Part shown: piece by piece, positions 1 to 9,087 of the stretch
How the letters are laid out: the number at the start of each line of letters is the position of its first letter
Position numbering within the stretch: the first letter of the stretch is position 1
Assembly: GCF_010726245.1 (NCBI RefSeq)
Contig: NZ_AP022561.1
Location: forward strand, 1,054,001-1,118,000
Direction: 5' to 3'
Source of the DNA: Mycolicibacterium aichiense
GTDB lineage: Bacteria > Actinomycetota > Actinomycetes > Mycobacteriales > Mycobacteriaceae
DNA: 64,000 bases
Made by a program: the position numbers and the translations under genes
The notes under the pieces: model-generated
Told to the model about the DNA's origin: nothing
The model's database searches: none
What the model saw: the letters and a program-made list of their open reading frames with translations, nothing else

Positions 1-693
1 GACGGCGAAGTCGGAGAGCTCGTGGCTGCTCAGCTGCGCCGCGCCGACGAACGCGGCAGTGCATCCGACGGTCGCCAGCCCGATCGCCTTCAGATCGCGC
101 GGCGCCTCCGGGTCTGCAGGCGGTGCGTCGTCGAACGTCAGCGCCGCCAGGACGAGAGCCAGCAGTGCGACGGCGGCAACGATCCAGAACAGCGGTCGCC
201 AGGCGTGCGCCTCGGCCTGCACGCCGCCGAGGAACGGTCCGAGCGCGACGGCTCCGAACACGCACATGTTCATGATGACCGCGGTGTTGCGGAGCTTGTC
301 CCGCGGAAATCCGATCGTCAGCGGCGGGGCGGCGGCGATCAGCAGCATGCTGGTCGCCAGGCCCTGCAGGACGTGGCCGGCGATGAACGCGGTGGCATTC
401 GGCGCGGCAGCGGCGACGACCGATCCGATGACGAGGACAACGGCGTAGGCGAGCAGCATCCGGCGCTGCGGAAGATGCTGCGCGAACTGCACGGCGAGCA
501 CCGTGCCCACGGCGTAGGCGGCGTTGCCCAGACCTGAACTCAGCGCCATCGTCTGAGTCGTCATGTGCAACTGCTCGGAGATGATCGGGACGAGCGGATC
601 CAGCGCGGCCGACAGCGCCAGATAGGGGATCAGGGCGAGGGTGACCATGGCGGCCACGGCCGGATAGCGCCCCGCGAGCGGGCCCTGGCGCAT
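1..693 (-). CDS. MFS transporter, N-terminal part (runs off left edge)
   Basis: The frame opens with ATG at 693 on the minus strand and continues past base 1, giving 231 residues without a stop. The protein is strongly hydrophobic with about six membrane segments in the visible part. It begins with a short cytoplasmic stretch, and the first helix contains ALIPYLALSAALDP. A glycine-rich segment (SGLGNAAYAVGTV), followed by the basic loop LPQRRM between helices 2 and 3, fits the major facilitator superfamily. It resembles DHA-type drug exporters, but the substrate cannot be read from sequence. It is divergent from the Fe-S protein at 867, with about 170 bp of AT-richer shared upstream DNA. The C-terminal half lies outside the window. 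Confidence 0.85.
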   Translation of the reverse strand, partial: MRQGPLAGRYPAVAAMVTLALIPYLALSAALDPLVPIISEQLHMTTQTMALSSGLGNAAYAVGTVLAVQFAQHLPQRRMLLAYAVVLVIGSVVAAAAPNATAFIAGHVLQGLATSMLLIAAAPPLTIGFPRDKLRNTAVIMNMCVFGAVALGPFLGGVQAEAHAWRPLFWIVAAVALLALVLAALTFDDAPPADPEAPRDLKAIGLATVGCTAAFVGAAQLSSHELSDFAV

Positions 694-787
694 CAGCTCA
701 GTCCTCCGGTCGCAGCTGTGTTCGTGCGATGCGTGGCCGGCACGGGATGTGGGGACGCGGGAAGACAGAGCATGGCGTGAAACAACT

Positions 788-799
788 TTACTTAGGTAA
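788..799. promoter_or_regulatory. Near-palindrome between divergent MFS and Fe-S genes (possible operator)
   Basis: TTACTTAGGTAA is symmetric at 10 of 12 positions and sits in a locally AT-rich patch, unusual for this GC-rich DNA, between two divergent genes. Its size and symmetry would suit a MarR- or TetR-type repressor. No regulator gene is visible beside it, so the function is inference. Confidence 0.3.
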
Positions 800-866
800 T
801 GAATATTCCGCGCGACGGCGTGTGCCAGGTCACCGTCCATCTGAGTATGGGCTACTATACCTAGCT

Positions 867-1892
867 ATGCGTCCACAACTTTCCGACCATCCGACCGTGC
901 AGGCGGTACGAGCCAGGCGGCGCGCCACGCCGGCACCGGTGATCGACGCCGACTGGCTCCGTGAGATCTGTCTGGCCGCCGGGGCCGACGACGTGGCATT
1001 CGCCGCCGTCGACAACCCGGACCTGGAAAGCGAACGCGAGCATGTCGAGGCCGCACTGCCCGGCACCCGGAGCTACATCTCGCTGGTGGTGCGGATGAAT
1101 CGGGACAACGTCCGCTCGGTGGCCCGAAGTGTGGCCAATCAGGAGTTCCACCGCAGCGGGGAGATCATCAACGAGGCCGCGCACCGGATCACCCGGGCCC
1201 TCGAGGACGCCGGCCACCGGGCATTGAACCCCTCGGCCACTTTCCCGATGGAGATGGACCGCTACCCCGGCCGGATCTGGGTGGTCGCCCACAAACCCGT
1301 CGCGGTGGCCGCCGGACTGGGTGTGATGGGCATCCACCGCAACGTCATCCATCCCAAGTTCGGCAACTTCGTCTTGTTGGCCACGATTCTCGTTGACGCG
1401 CCGGTCAGCAGTTACGGTGCACCACTGGACTATTCACCGTGCCTGGAATGCAAGCTCTGTGTGGCGGCCTGCCCGGTGGGTGCGATCAAGAAAGACGGCG
1501 AGTTCGACTTCCTGGCCTGCTCGGTGCACAACTACCGTGAGTTCATGGGTGGGTTCACCGACTGGGCGCAGACCATCGCCGACAGCGAAGATGCAGCCGA
1601 CTTTCGTTCACGGGTAACCGATTCGGAAAACGCCTCGATGTGGCAGAGCCTGTCGTTCAAGGCGAACTACAAAGCGGCCTACTGCCTCGCGGTCTGCCCC
1701 GCCGGCGAGGACGTCATCGAGCCCTATCTGGACGACCGCAAGGCTTTCATGGACCTGGTGTTGCGGCCGTTGCAGGAGAAAGTGGAAACCCTTTACGTGC
1801 TGCCCAATTCAGCGGCAAAGGCACATGCCGAGCGGCGTTACCCGCACAAGCCGGTCAAAGTCGTCGACTCCGGGGTGCGGGGGCGCGCGTAG
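867..1892 (+). CDS. 4Fe-4S binding protein, epoxyqueuosine reductase (QueG)-like
   Basis: A 341-residue protein with two cysteine clusters. The first is a classical ferredoxin motif (CLECKLCVAACPVG, around residue 205) and the second is a CLAVCPAGED-type motif near residue 280. Together they could hold two 4Fe-4S clusters as in the QueG/reductive dehalogenase-like family. The frame extends upstream to 729, but family similarity begins near MRPQLSDHP, so I place the start at ATG 867. There is no Shine-Dalgarno there; a TACTAT element at 853-858 lies 8 nt upstream, which suggests a leaderless transcript. True QueG reduces epoxyqueuosine in tRNA. No other queuosine gene is nearby, so an unrelated redox role is possible. 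Confidence 0.75.
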   Translation: MRPQLSDHPTVQAVRARRRATPAPVIDADWLREICLAAGADDVAFAAVDNPDLESEREHVEAALPGTRSYISLVVRMNRDNVRSVARSVANQEFHRSGEIINEAAHRITRALEDAGHRALNPSATFPMEMDRYPGRIWVVAHKPVAVAAGLGVMGIHRNVIHPKFGNFVLLATILVDAPVSSYGAPLDYSPCLECKLCVAACPVGAIKKDGEFDFLACSVHNYREFMGGFTDWAQTIADSEDAADFRSRVTDSENASMWQSLSFKANYKAAYCLAVCPAGEDVIEPYLDDRKAFMDLVLRPLQEKVETLYVLPNSAAKAHAERRYPHKPVKVVDSGVRGRA

Positions 1893-1895
1893 GCT
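1890..1895 (+). promoter_or_regulatory. -10 element for leaderless DUF998 gene
   Basis: TAGGCT overlaps the stop codon of the Fe-S gene and is followed by six bases (GGTCCG) and then ATG 1902. This is the typical spacing for a mycobacterial leaderless transcript starting at the A of ATG. No good -35 is visible. Confidence 0.45.
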
Positions 1896-1901
1896 GGTCC
1901 G

Positions 1902-2660
1902 ATGGAGCGGGCGCTCGGCTGGATGGGTGTGTTCGGTGCGGGTCTGGCGATCGTCGCGGTGCTCGCTCTCGACGCCACGCTCGGCGGTCAGCACACCCGC
2001 GGCAGGCAATTGCGTTCGGCCACCATCTCCGAATACGTGTACACGTCGGGCAGTATGGCTTTCGTCGTGGCCGTGCTGGTGCTGGCGGTCGCGTCAGTGG
2101 CACTGCTGCACGGTCTGATCCGCGCCGGACGGGTGCGGCTGCGCTCGGCCGGTTCGGTGTTGATGATGCTGTGGGTGGTGGGCCTGCTGGGCGTCGTCGC
2201 GTTTCCCAAGCACAACTGGGTCACCGGTCCGAGCGCCTCGGGCACCGTGCACCGGGTCGCCACACTCCTCGCGTTCGTTGCATTGCCGATGGCGGTATTG
2301 CTGATCGCCCGTGGCAGCGACATCGCCGTTCGAGCGGCCAGATGGCTTACGGCAATCGGAATCGGTTGGCTGGCAGTGCTGTTCGGGGCGATCGCGGTCG
2401 GCGTGGCGACTGATCGATCGTGGTGGAGACTGATCCCGCTCGGCGTGGTGGAACGAGGGATCGCCGGGTTCGAGGTGGCTGCGCTGATTGCGCTGGGGCT
2501 GTGGCTGGTACGTGGTGGGCGCGCCGATCCTGCTCACGAGCGGAAGGCGTCATCGCGTCGAGAACGTCATATACCTGCCACCAGCGAGCCTCGTGTTCCA
2601 GCGGGGAGATCCGGCCCTCCGCAAGATCCAGATCCGCATGATCCAGCGTCCGCGCCATGA
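1902..2660 (+). CDS. DUF998-type integral membrane protein
   Basis: A 252-residue protein with about six hydrophobic helices between residues 5 and 205. Features include SEYVY after helix 1 and FPKHNW between helices 3 and 4, consistent with the DUF998 family of unknown function. The last 50 residues are hydrophilic, rich in Arg, Pro and Asp, and lie entirely antisense to the conserved part of the convergent gene on the other strand. That tail is therefore likely to be a weakly constrained extension. It starts 9 bp after the Fe-S gene, and the -10-like hexamer directly upstream argues for its own leaderless start. Confidence 0.75.
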   Translation: MERALGWMGVFGAGLAIVAVLALDATLGGQHTRGRQLRSATISEYVYTSGSMAFVVAVLVLAVASVALLHGLIRAGRVRLRSAGSVLMMLWVVGLLGVVAFPKHNWVTGPSASGTVHRVATLLAFVALPMAVLLIARGSDIAVRAARWLTAIGIGWLAVLFGAIAVGVATDRSWWRLIPLGVVERGIAGFEVAALIALGLWLVRGGRADPAHERKASSRRERHIPATSEPRVPAGRSGPPQDPDPHDPASAP

Positions 2661-3015
2661 CGCGCAGCTGTGAGTAGCGTCGCTCTGTCTCGTCATGGCG
2701 AGCGCCCGCGATCGTGATCGCCCACAGGGTGCGCACCCGCATCCGCGTCTCACCGGCCATCGCGAATGTGATTGCCCCGGCGGCGATGTAGAGCATCGTC
2801 CCAGCGATCAACGCGGTTGCGGACATGCCGGCAGCCTCGCCGCCGATCTGCAGGACCAGCCACAGCGCGGCTCCCCAGAGCGGCCAGCTCCGCCACGCTC
2901 GCACCACGCGTCGGTCCCATGCGGTGATACCCGGCGGGAACACCACCAGGCGATAGCGGGCGACGCCATAGCGCGCCGGGTAAGCGTCGAAGGAACCCCA
3001 GACAGAAGTGGTCAC
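2347..3015 (-). CDS. DUF6611-type hypothetical membrane protein, convergent overlap with DUF998 gene
   Basis: A 222-residue frame with GTG start. Residues 1-40 are soluble and include a WGSFDAYPARYG segment. Two hydrophobic helices follow (about 45-90), then a charged, helical stretch ending near QVYDVLDAM. This resembles a mycobacterial family of unknown function (DUF6611, from memory). From about residue 150 the sequence becomes low-complexity, rich in Arg, Pro and Ala, and runs antisense to a membrane helix of the DUF998 protein. The two genes overlap tail to tail by 314 bp with no earlier stop in either. Confidence 0.6.
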   Translation of the reverse strand: MTTSVWGSFDAYPARYGVARYRLVVFPPGITAWDRRVVRAWRSWPLWGAALWLVLQIGGEAAGMSATALIAGTMLYIAAGAITFAMAGETRMRVRTLWAITIAGARHDETERRYSQLRVMARTLDHADLDLAEGRISPLEHEARWWQVYDVLDAMTPSAREQDRRAHHVPATAPAQSAQPPRTRRSLVPPRRAGSVSTTIDQSPRRPRSPRTALPANRFRLP

Positions 3016-3097
3016 GCACTCAGGTCTACGCCCGGCCCAGATCTCCGTCGTCGGTCTATACGGAATCCTGACGCCCGGCGGCCCAACCCTTACGGGT

Positions 3098-3673
3098 TCA
3101 CCAGGCGTGCACCTGATTCTGGGCTGTCTCCAGGCCGGCCTCGATCAGCAGTTCGGTGGCGTCGGCGGCCTGCTCGCAGATCGCCGGGACCTCCGTGCGC
3201 TCGGCCGCGGTGAACGGCTCCAGGACGTACGCCGCCGGATCCTTGCGTCCCGGCGGCCGGCCGACCCCGATGCGGACCCGCTGAAAGTTCTTGGTCCCCA
3301 ACGCGTTGGCCACAGACCGCAAGCCGTTGTGGCCGCCCTCGCCGCCGCCCAGTTTCAAGCGGATTCGGCCGAAGTCGATGTCGAGCTCGTCGTGGATGAC
3401 GATGATGTCGGTCGGCATGACCGAGTAGAACTTCGCCAATGGACCGACCTGGCGGCCCGACTCGTTCATGTAGGTGCGCGGTTTGGCCAGCACCACGGGA
3501 CGATGCGCGAGCCGGCCGGTCACGATCTCCGCGCCGGAGCGCTTGTGCACCTTGAACTGTGCGCCGATGCGACCGGCCAGCACGTCGGCCACCATGAAAC
3601 CCAGATTGTGCCGGGTCTTGGCGTACTGCGGGCCCGGATTGCCCAGGCCGACAACCAGCAGGGGATCGGCCAC
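3098..3673 (-). CDS. pth: Peptidyl-tRNA hydrolase
   Basis: A 191-residue enzyme that frees tRNA from prematurely released peptidyl-tRNA in the cytoplasm. The N-terminus carries the family signature [16 protein letters not shown] with catalytic His22. The substrate-contacting motif TYMNESG and the HDELD and [10 protein letters not shown] segments are all present, and the length is normal. It begins with GTG 9 bp downstream of rplY, the same pair and order as in other mycobacteria, so the two are probably co-transcribed. Confidence 0.96.
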   Translation of the reverse strand: MADPLLVVGLGNPGPQYAKTRHNLGFMVADVLAGRIGAQFKVHKRSGAEIVTGRLAHRPVVLAKPRTYMNESGRQVGPLAKFYSVMPTDIIVIHDELDIDFGRIRLKLGGGEGGHNGLRSVANALGTKNFQRVRIGVGRPPGRKDPAAYVLEPFTAAERTEVPAICEQAADATELLIEAGLETAQNQVHAW

Positions 3674-3682
3674 GAAGCAGTC

Positions 3683-4342
3683 TTACTCGGCCTCGGCCGA
3701 CTCGCCCTCGGGGGCTTCGGCTGCCTCGGCAGCGTCGGCGGCCTGCTCCTCGATCGACTCGCCGCCGCCCTCGGCCTCGAGCTCCTCGGCCGACGGGGCG
3801 GTCACGATGTTGACGACCAGCAGTTCGGGATCGCTGATCAGCGTCACGCCGGCGGGCAGTTCGACCTGGCTCGCGGTGATCTGGGTGCCTTCCTCGGCGC
3901 CCTCGATCGACACGACGAGCTGCTGGGGGATCGACATGGCGTCGGCCTCGATCTCGATGGTGCTGGCGTCCTGGGTGACCAGGGCGCCCGGTGCGGCGTC
4001 ACCCTCGAGGGTGACGTTGACCTCGACGGTCACCTTCTCGCCGCGGCGGACCACGATCAGGTCGGCGTGCTGGATGCTGCGCCGGATCGGATGCACCGAG
4101 AGGGCCTTGGTCAGCGCCAGCTGCTCGGTGCCATCGACGTCGAGGGTCAGCACCGCGTTGGTGCCGGCCTTGCGCAGGACGGCGGCGAAGTCGTGGGCGT
4201 CGAGCTCGAGGTGCTGGGGGTCGGTGCCGTGGCCGTAGAGAACGACGGGAACCTTGCCCTCGCGGCGGGCCTGGCGCGAGGCGCCCTTGCCGGTCTTGCC
4301 GCGCACGGCGGCGGTGAGGTTGTTGGTGGCGTTCTTGGCCAT
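3683..4342 (-). CDS. rplY: 50S ribosomal protein L25/Ctc (TL5-type)
   Basis: A 219-residue L25 of the long general-stress (Ctc) form, which binds 5S rRNA. The N-terminal L25 domain (residues 1-95) is followed by the TL5-type beta domain (about 100-185). An acidic, Ala/Glu-rich C-terminal tail of about 35 residues ends in AEAE. The ATG at 4342 is preceded by CAGGAG at 8-13 bases, which decides the start although the frame stays open to 4690. It is the first gene of a unit with pth. The 133 bp upstream contain no further gene. Confidence 0.95.
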   Translation of the reverse strand: MAKNATNNLTAAVRGKTGKGASRQARREGKVPVVLYGHGTDPQHLELDAHDFAAVLRKAGTNAVLTLDVDGTEQLALTKALSVHPIRRSIQHADLIVVRRGEKVTVEVNVTLEGDAAPGALVTQDASTIEIEADAMSIPQQLVVSIEGAEEGTQITASQVELPAGVTLISDPELLVVNIVTAPSAEELEAEGGGESIEEQAADAAEAAEAPEGESAEAE

Positions 4343-4475
4343 GATGGGTGCTCCTGTTGCCTGTCGTGGGTCATCCGCACGGCTGAGGCAGGCACCAATG
4401 AGAGGAAGCCTCGTCGATAACGGTGGCTGGACCACCCTCGCCGTGACGCGGCCACCAGGGTAGCCGATCAGGGGT

Positions 4476-5342
4476 TCAGAGCGGAAATTCGATGCCGGTG
4501 AGCTGCTCGGACAGCCGCCATAGCCCGGCGGCGGTGGTCTGATTGCGGGCCAGCGGGCTGCGCGGTGACTGGCCGGTCGGTCCGCGCATGGCGAACTTGG
4601 GGCCGATGAAGCTGTTGCCGGGCAGATCCTCGGCGGCCGCGTACAGGGTCTGGCGGGCGCCGAAGTCGGCGCTGGTGGCGAACACGGCATTGCCGGCGTC
4701 CCAGATCCGGGTGCCCATCCTGTTGCCGGTGTGGCCCTGCAGGTTCGTCGCCGAGTAACCGGGGTGGGCGGCGTGCGACTTCAGCGGTGATCCGGCGGCG
4801 TCGAGGCGCTTCTGCAGCTCACTGGTGAACAACAGGTTCGCCAGCTTGGACTGGCCGTAGGCCAGCCACGCGGAATACGGCCGGGCCTTCCAGTTCAGGT
4901 CCTTGAGGCTGATCTTGCCCAGCAGGTGCATGAACGACGAGACCGTGACCACCCGGTCGGTGATCTTGGGTAGCAGCAGGTTGGTCAGTGCGAAGTGGCC
5001 GAGATGGTTGGTGCCGATTTGGCTCTCGAATCCGTCCTTGGTGACGGCATAGGGGACCGCCATGATCCCGGCGTTGTTGATCAGGACATCGACGCTGCGC
5101 ACGCCTGCGGCGAAGTCGCTGATCGAACTCAGGTCCTGCAGATCGAGGCTGCGCACCTCGACATCGCCGGTCATGGCGGCGGCGGCTTCTGCGCCCTTGG
5201 TCGCGTTGCGGCACGCCAGAATGGTGTGTGCGCCGACGCGCGCCAGCTCGCGCGCGGTGATCAGCCCCAACCCGCTGTTGGCTCCGGTGACGATGACGGT
5301 CCGTCCGGCGAACGACGGCAGATCTGCGGCGGTCCAACTCAT
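4476..5342 (-). CDS. Short-chain dehydrogenase/reductase (retinol dehydrogenase-like)
   Basis: A 288-residue Rossmann-fold oxidoreductase. The cofactor motif TGANSGLG is near residue 17, NNAG is near 87, and the catalytic YxxxK appears as YGQSK, preceded by the VSSFMH strand that supplies the serine. ACRN after the second strand suits NADP(H) binding. The closest recognised type is the RDH/WW-oxidoreductase-like group, but the substrate is unknown. A GTG at 5351 is also possible; I prefer ATG 5342 because TAGAGT ends 7 nt upstream, as in leaderless transcripts. It lies between rplY and lpqT, where M. tuberculosis has no such gene. Confidence 0.85.
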   Translation of the reverse strand: MSWTAADLPSFAGRTVIVTGANSGLGLITARELARVGAHTILACRNATKGAEAAAAMTGDVEVRSLDLQDLSSISDFAAGVRSVDVLINNAGIMAVPYAVTKDGFESQIGTNHLGHFALTNLLLPKITDRVVTVSSFMHLLGKISLKDLNWKARPYSAWLAYGQSKLANLLFTSELQKRLDAAGSPLKSHAAHPGYSATNLQGHTGNRMGTRIWDAGNAVFATSADFGARQTLYAAAEDLPGNSFIGPKFAMRGPTGQSPRSPLARNQTTAAGLWRLSEQLTGIEFPL

Positions 5343-5388
5343 GGCAGTCACTCTAGGGGGACGGTGCGGCGGGGGAGACGCTACTTCT

Positions 5389-6048
5389 TCAGGGCTGCTT
5401 TTTCAGGGCGACGTTGAACCCGGCGATGATCGCCTCGACGTCGGTGGACGCCGCCGCGGCCTGATCGGCCAGCGTGGTGACCGTCAGCTGCACCAGGTAG
5501 CGCTGGAACGCCGGTGCCGGGGTCACCGGGATCACCACCCGGTTGTAGGAGTGCAGTCGCTTGCCGTTGAGGTCGTAGCTGCCCTCGATCATCGACGACG
5601 GGAAACCCTTGAAGTCAGCGCTGGAGGCGTTGAGTTTGGTGAAGTTCTGACTCATCTCGGCGTCGGCGCTGGCGTGCTTGAGCGCCTCGCCCACGTCGAA
5701 GTTGCCGGTCAGCTTGAACACGATCACCATCGCCGTCGGGTAGGTGTTGTTCTTCGCGATGACTTCGGTGCCCGGCGAGAAGTTCGAGTTGTCGTACTTG
5801 GTCCAGCCCTTCGGCCGCGGCAGTGTGACGGTGATGTCGGTGAGCTTGTCCAGAGGAATCTGCTCGCCGATCACGCCGACGCCGTAGAGATACTCGGCGA
5901 TCGGCTGCGGCTTGCCCGAGGTGGTCGGGGCGGCCGTGGTGGTGGTCGCCGGTGTGCTCCAGATCGAGGAGTAGTCCGGCGGCGTCGACCCGCACGCCGC
6001 CACTGTCGTGGCCAGCGCGATGCACAGGACTGCGCTACCTGCCCTCAC
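5389..6048 (-). CDS. lpqT: LpqN/LpqT-family lipoprotein
   Basis: A 219-residue secreted lipoprotein. The signal peptide MRAGSAVLCIALATTVAAC ends in a lipobox (VAAC, acylated Cys19). A Thr/Pro-rich linker follows (TTTTAAPTTSG), then an alpha/beta domain beginning near IAEYLYGVGV typical of the mycobacterial LpqN/LpqT family. These proteins sit on the outer face of the membrane; the exact function of LpqT is not established. Its ATG overlaps the stop of arsC by the ATGA arrangement, indicating translational coupling. Position next to prsA and close to rplY matches Rv1016c. Confidence 0.88.
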   Translation of the reverse strand: MRAGSAVLCIALATTVAACGSTPPDYSSIWSTPATTTTAAPTTSGKPQPIAEYLYGVGVIGEQIPLDKLTDITVTLPRPKGWTKYDNSNFSPGTEVIAKNNTYPTAMVIVFKLTGNFDVGEALKHASADAEMSQNFTKLNASSADFKGFPSSMIEGSYDLNGKRLHSYNRVVIPVTPAPAFQRYLVQLTVTTLADQAAAASTDVEAIIAGFNVALKKQP

Positions 6049-6386
6049 AGAATGTCGTGCACCGATTCGATCGGTCGGGCCAACCGGGTGCCCTTGTCGG
6101 TCACCACGAACGGGCGCTCGATGAGGATCGGGTTGGCCGCCATGGCATCCAGCAGCTCGTCATCGCTGGCGTCGGCGAGATTCAGTTCGCTGTACAGGGA
6201 TTCACGCTTGCGCACCGCGGTTCGTACCTCGATACCGGCGTCGGCGATCAGCTTGGCGATCTCGGCGCGCGACGGCGGCGTCTTCAGATATTCGACGATC
6301 TCTGGCGCAATCCCGTTGTCGCGCAGCAGGTCCAGGGTCTTGCGGGAGGTGCTGCAGCGGGGATTGTGATAGATGGTGCCTGACAA
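6045..6386 (-). CDS. arsC: Arsenate reductase (glutaredoxin-coupled ArsC family)
   Basis: A 113-residue thioredoxin-fold protein. The N-terminal motif YHNPRCSTSRKT carries catalytic Cys11, and the family arginine segment appears as NPILIERP. It matches the ArsC/Spx-like YfgD group in length. The start is TTG, immediately adjacent to the TAG stop of prsA, with no upstream alternative because that TAG is in frame. Expression therefore probably depends on coupling to prsA. No ars operon (arsR, acr3) is nearby, so the physiological substrate could be something other than arsenate. M. tuberculosis lacks this gene between lpqT and prsA. Confidence 0.9.
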   Translation of the reverse strand: MSGTIYHNPRCSTSRKTLDLLRDNGIAPEIVEYLKTPPSRAEIAKLIADAGIEVRTAVRKRESLYSELNLADASDDELLDAMAANPILIERPFVVTDKGTRLARPIESVHDIL

Positions 6387-7367
6387 CTATGCGTCCCCGT
6401 CGAAAAGGCCTGTCACCGAACTATTTTCGAAAACCGCGCGGATGGTGCTCGCCAGCAGCGGGGCGATCGAGAGCACGGTCAATTGCGGGAATCGCTTGGA
6501 TTCGTCGATCGGCAGGGTGTTGGTGACGATCACTTCGCGGGCACCGCTGTCGGCCAGTCGCTCACGGGCCGGGTCGGACAGCACGCCGTGGGTGGCGGCG
6601 ATGATGACGTCCTTGGCGCCGTCGTCGTGCAGCAGCTTGACCGCGCCCGCGATGGTGCCGCCGGTGTCGATCATGTCGTCGGTGAGCACGCAGGTCTTGC
6701 CGGCCACATCACCGACCACCCGGTTGGACTTCACCTGGTTGGGCACCTTCGGGTCGCGGGTCTTGTGGATGAACGCCAGCGGTGTGCCGCCGAGGGCGTC
6801 GGCCCACTTCTCGGCCACCCGCACGCGACCGGAGTCCGGCGAGACCACCACGACGTTCTCGCAGTTGTAGTTGTCCCGGATGTACCCGGTCAGCAGCGGC
6901 TGGGCCCGCATGTGGTCGACCGGCCCGTCGAAGAAGCCCTGGATCTGATCGGTGTGCAGGTCCACGGTGACGATGCGGTCGGCGCCCGCCGTCTTGTAGA
7001 GGTCGGCGACCAGACGGGCGGAGATGGGCTCGCGGCCGCGGTGCTTCTTGTCCTGGCGGGCGTAGGGATAGAACGGCAGGATCGCGGTGATCCGCTTGGC
7101 GCTGCCGCGCTTGAGCGCGTCGATCATGATCAGCTGTTCCATCAGCCACTTGTTCAGCGGCGCGGGATGAGACTGCAGGACGAAAGCGTCGCAGCCACGG
7201 ACTGATTCGTCGAAGCGGACGAAGATCTCACCGTTGGCGAAATCTCGTGCGGTCTGCGCGGTGACCTGGACGTCGAGCTCTTTGGCGACCTGATCCGCCA
7301 GCTCCGGGTGCGCGCGGCCCGAGAAGAGCATCAGATTTTTGCGGTTGTCGGTCCAGTCCGTGCCCAC
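6387..7367 (-). CDS. prsA: Ribose-phosphate pyrophosphokinase (PRPP synthetase)
   Basis: A 326-residue enzyme making PRPP from ribose-5-phosphate and ATP, the precursor for nucleotides, histidine, tryptophan and, in mycobacteria, decaprenyl-phosphoryl arabinose. Visible motifs include the N-terminal LMLFSGRAHPELA, the flexible-loop region with YARQDKKHRGREP, and the PRPP-binding loop VLTDDMIDTGGT. It starts with GTG 94 bp downstream of glmU, the standard mycobacterial glmU-prsA order. The arsC start abuts its stop. Confidence 0.96.
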   Translation of the reverse strand: MGTDWTDNRKNLMLFSGRAHPELADQVAKELDVQVTAQTARDFANGEIFVRFDESVRGCDAFVLQSHPAPLNKWLMEQLIMIDALKRGSAKRITAILPFYPYARQDKKHRGREPISARLVADLYKTAGADRIVTVDLHTDQIQGFFDGPVDHMRAQPLLTGYIRDNYNCENVVVVSPDSGRVRVAEKWADALGGTPLAFIHKTRDPKVPNQVKSNRVVGDVAGKTCVLTDDMIDTGGTIAGAVKLLHDDGAKDVIIAATHGVLSDPARERLADSGAREVIVTNTLPIDESKRFPQLTVLSIAPLLASTIRAVFENSSVTGLFDGDA

Positions 7368-7461
7368 TGTGTGCTGCCCTTGCCGGTCGGGGATCGATAC
7401 GGGCCAATCGTACGGTGCTACGACCCCGGGTTACCAAAAAGGCAACATCTGGCGACAACGA

Positions 7462-8907
7462 TCACCCGGTCGCGTCGCCCGACTCGGACTCTTTCGCCTT
7501 GGCCGCGGCCTGCGCCGATGCACTGCCGGGTCGCTTGTGCAGTACCCAGTCCTCGATGTTGCGCTGTGGCCCAGCCGACACCGCCAGCGCGCCCGGGGGC
7601 ACGTCGTCGCGCAGCACGGTGCCCGCTCCGGTGTAGGCGCCGTCGCCGACGGTGACGGGCGCGACGAACATGGTGTCGGAGCCGGTGCGCACGTGCGAAC
7701 CGATGGTGGTGCGGCTCTTGTTCTCGCCGTCATAGTTCACGAACACACTGGACGCCCCGATATTGCTGTGCTCGCCGATGTCGGCGTCGCCCACGTAGGT
7801 CAGGTGTGGAACCTTGGTGCCCGCGCCGATGACGGCGTTCTTGGTCTCGACGAAGGTGCCGAGCTTGCCCCCCGCGCCCAGGTAGGTGCCGGGCCGCAGA
7901 TAGGTGAACGGGCCGACGGTGGCCCGTGCGCCGATCACCGACAACTCTGCGTGCGTGCGAATGACCGTGGCGTCGTCGCCGACCTCCATCGAGGTGAGCG
8001 TGGTGTCGGGTCCGATGGTGCAGCCAGACCCGATCGAGGTAGCGCCGAGGAGTTGGGTGCCCGGGGCGATGACCGTGTCGGGTCCGATCTCGACGTCGAC
8101 GTCGATCCAGGTGGTGGCCGGATCGGTGATGGTGACTCCGGCCCGCTGGTGGCGTTCGACGATCCGCCGGTTCAATTCCGCTCCCAGCGCCGCCAGTTGC
8201 ACGCGGTCGTTGATGCCGGACACCAGCGCGTGGTCCGCGATGTGTTGCGCCCGGACCACATGTCCGTCGGCGCGGATCAACGCGATCACGTCGGTGAGGT
8301 AGAGCTCCCCCTGGGCGTTGTCGGTGCGCAGCCGGGTCAGCGCCGATCGCAGCGCGGCCGCCTCGAAGGCGTAGATGCCCGAATTGATCTCGGCTACGGC
8401 GCGCTGATCGTCGTCGGCGTCGGCATGCTCCACGATCGCGGTGACCGCGCCGTCGGCATCGCGCATGATGCGGCCATAGCCGGTGGGATCGGCCACTGTC
8501 GTGGTCACGACCGTGACCCCGGCCCCGCCGTGGGTGTCGGTCAGCGACATCAGGGTGTCACTGTCGAGCAGCGGCACGTCGGCGGTGGTGACGATCACGG
8601 TGCCGGCGAAGTCGTCAGGCAGCCCGGACAGTCCGACGCTGACCGCATGCCCGGTGCCCAGCTGCTCTTCCTGCACGACCGTGACGGCCTCGCTGTTGAC
8701 CCGGGACACCTCGGCGCCAACCTGGTCACGGCCATGTCCGACCACGACCACGATGTGGCTGGGCTTCAGATTCGCTATCGCATGCAGAGTGTGCGCGAGC
8801 ATGCTGCGCCCGCCGAGGGTGTGCAGGACCTTGGGGGTATCGGAGCGCATCCGGGTTCCGGCCCCGGCCGCCAGGACCAGGACGGCGGCATCGGTTTGTG
8901 TGGTCAC
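7462..8907 (-). CDS. glmU: Bifunctional GlmU: glucosamine-1-phosphate acetyltransferase / UDP-GlcNAc pyrophosphorylase
   Basis: About 481 residues. The N-terminal half has the nucleotidyltransferase signature LAAGAGTRM with PKVLH. The C-terminal half is a left-handed beta-helix of hexapeptide repeats (for example [11 protein letters not shown] and [11 protein letters not shown]), ending in a basic, Ala-rich mycobacterial tail. It makes UDP-GlcNAc for peptidoglycan and the arabinogalactan linker. The frame is open to GTG 8922, but GTG 8907 has a perfect GGAGG five bases upstream and begins [12 protein letters not shown], so I choose it. The gene follows tRNA-Gln. Confidence 0.95.
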   Translation of the reverse strand: MTTQTDAAVLVLAAGAGTRMRSDTPKVLHTLGGRSMLAHTLHAIANLKPSHIVVVVGHGRDQVGAEVSRVNSEAVTVVQEEQLGTGHAVSVGLSGLPDDFAGTVIVTTADVPLLDSDTLMSLTDTHGGAGVTVVTTTVADPTGYGRIMRDADGAVTAIVEHADADDDQRAVAEINSGIYAFEAAALRSALTRLRTDNAQGELYLTDVIALIRADGHVVRAQHIADHALVSGINDRVQLAALGAELNRRIVERHQRAGVTITDPATTWIDVDVEIGPDTVIAPGTQLLGATSIGSGCTIGPDTTLTSMEVGDDATVIRTHAELSVIGARATVGPFTYLRPGTYLGAGGKLGTFVETKNAVIGAGTKVPHLTYVGDADIGEHSNIGASSVFVNYDGENKSRTTIGSHVRTGSDTMFVAPVTVGDGAYTGAGTVLRDDVPPGALAVSAGPQRNIEDWVLHKRPGSASAQAAAKAKESESGDATG

Positions 8908-8927
8908 CTGGACCTCCATCACTAAAG

Positions 8928-8999
8928 CTCCGTCGCCAGGACTCGAACCTGAACTATCTGAACCAAAATCAGAGGTGCTGCCGATTACACCACGACGGA
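8928..8999 (-). tRNA. tRNA-Gln (anticodon TTG)
   Basis: The 72-nt minus-strand sequence folds as a tRNA: 7-bp acceptor stem TCCGTCG/CGACGGA, D arm with GGTGTAATCGGCAGC, anticodon stem CTGAT/ATCAG-type with loop carrying TTG, and T arm GGTTCGAGTCC. The discriminator is G and no CCA is encoded. The location next to glmU is the usual mycobacterial one. Confidence 0.96.
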
Positions 9000-9087
9000 C
9001 TGGCCGAAATATCCGCCTGAGACTCTAGTGCAAACAGCTACGCTCCTCCGGAGGGCAGGAGCGCAGCGACTCGGGAAGGCTGACAGC

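Noticed and set aside
3008..4420. A 470-codon plus-strand frame across pth and rplY
   Set aside because: It is antisense to two well-identified genes, with Gly/Leu/Val repeats typical of mirrored GC-rich coding DNA.
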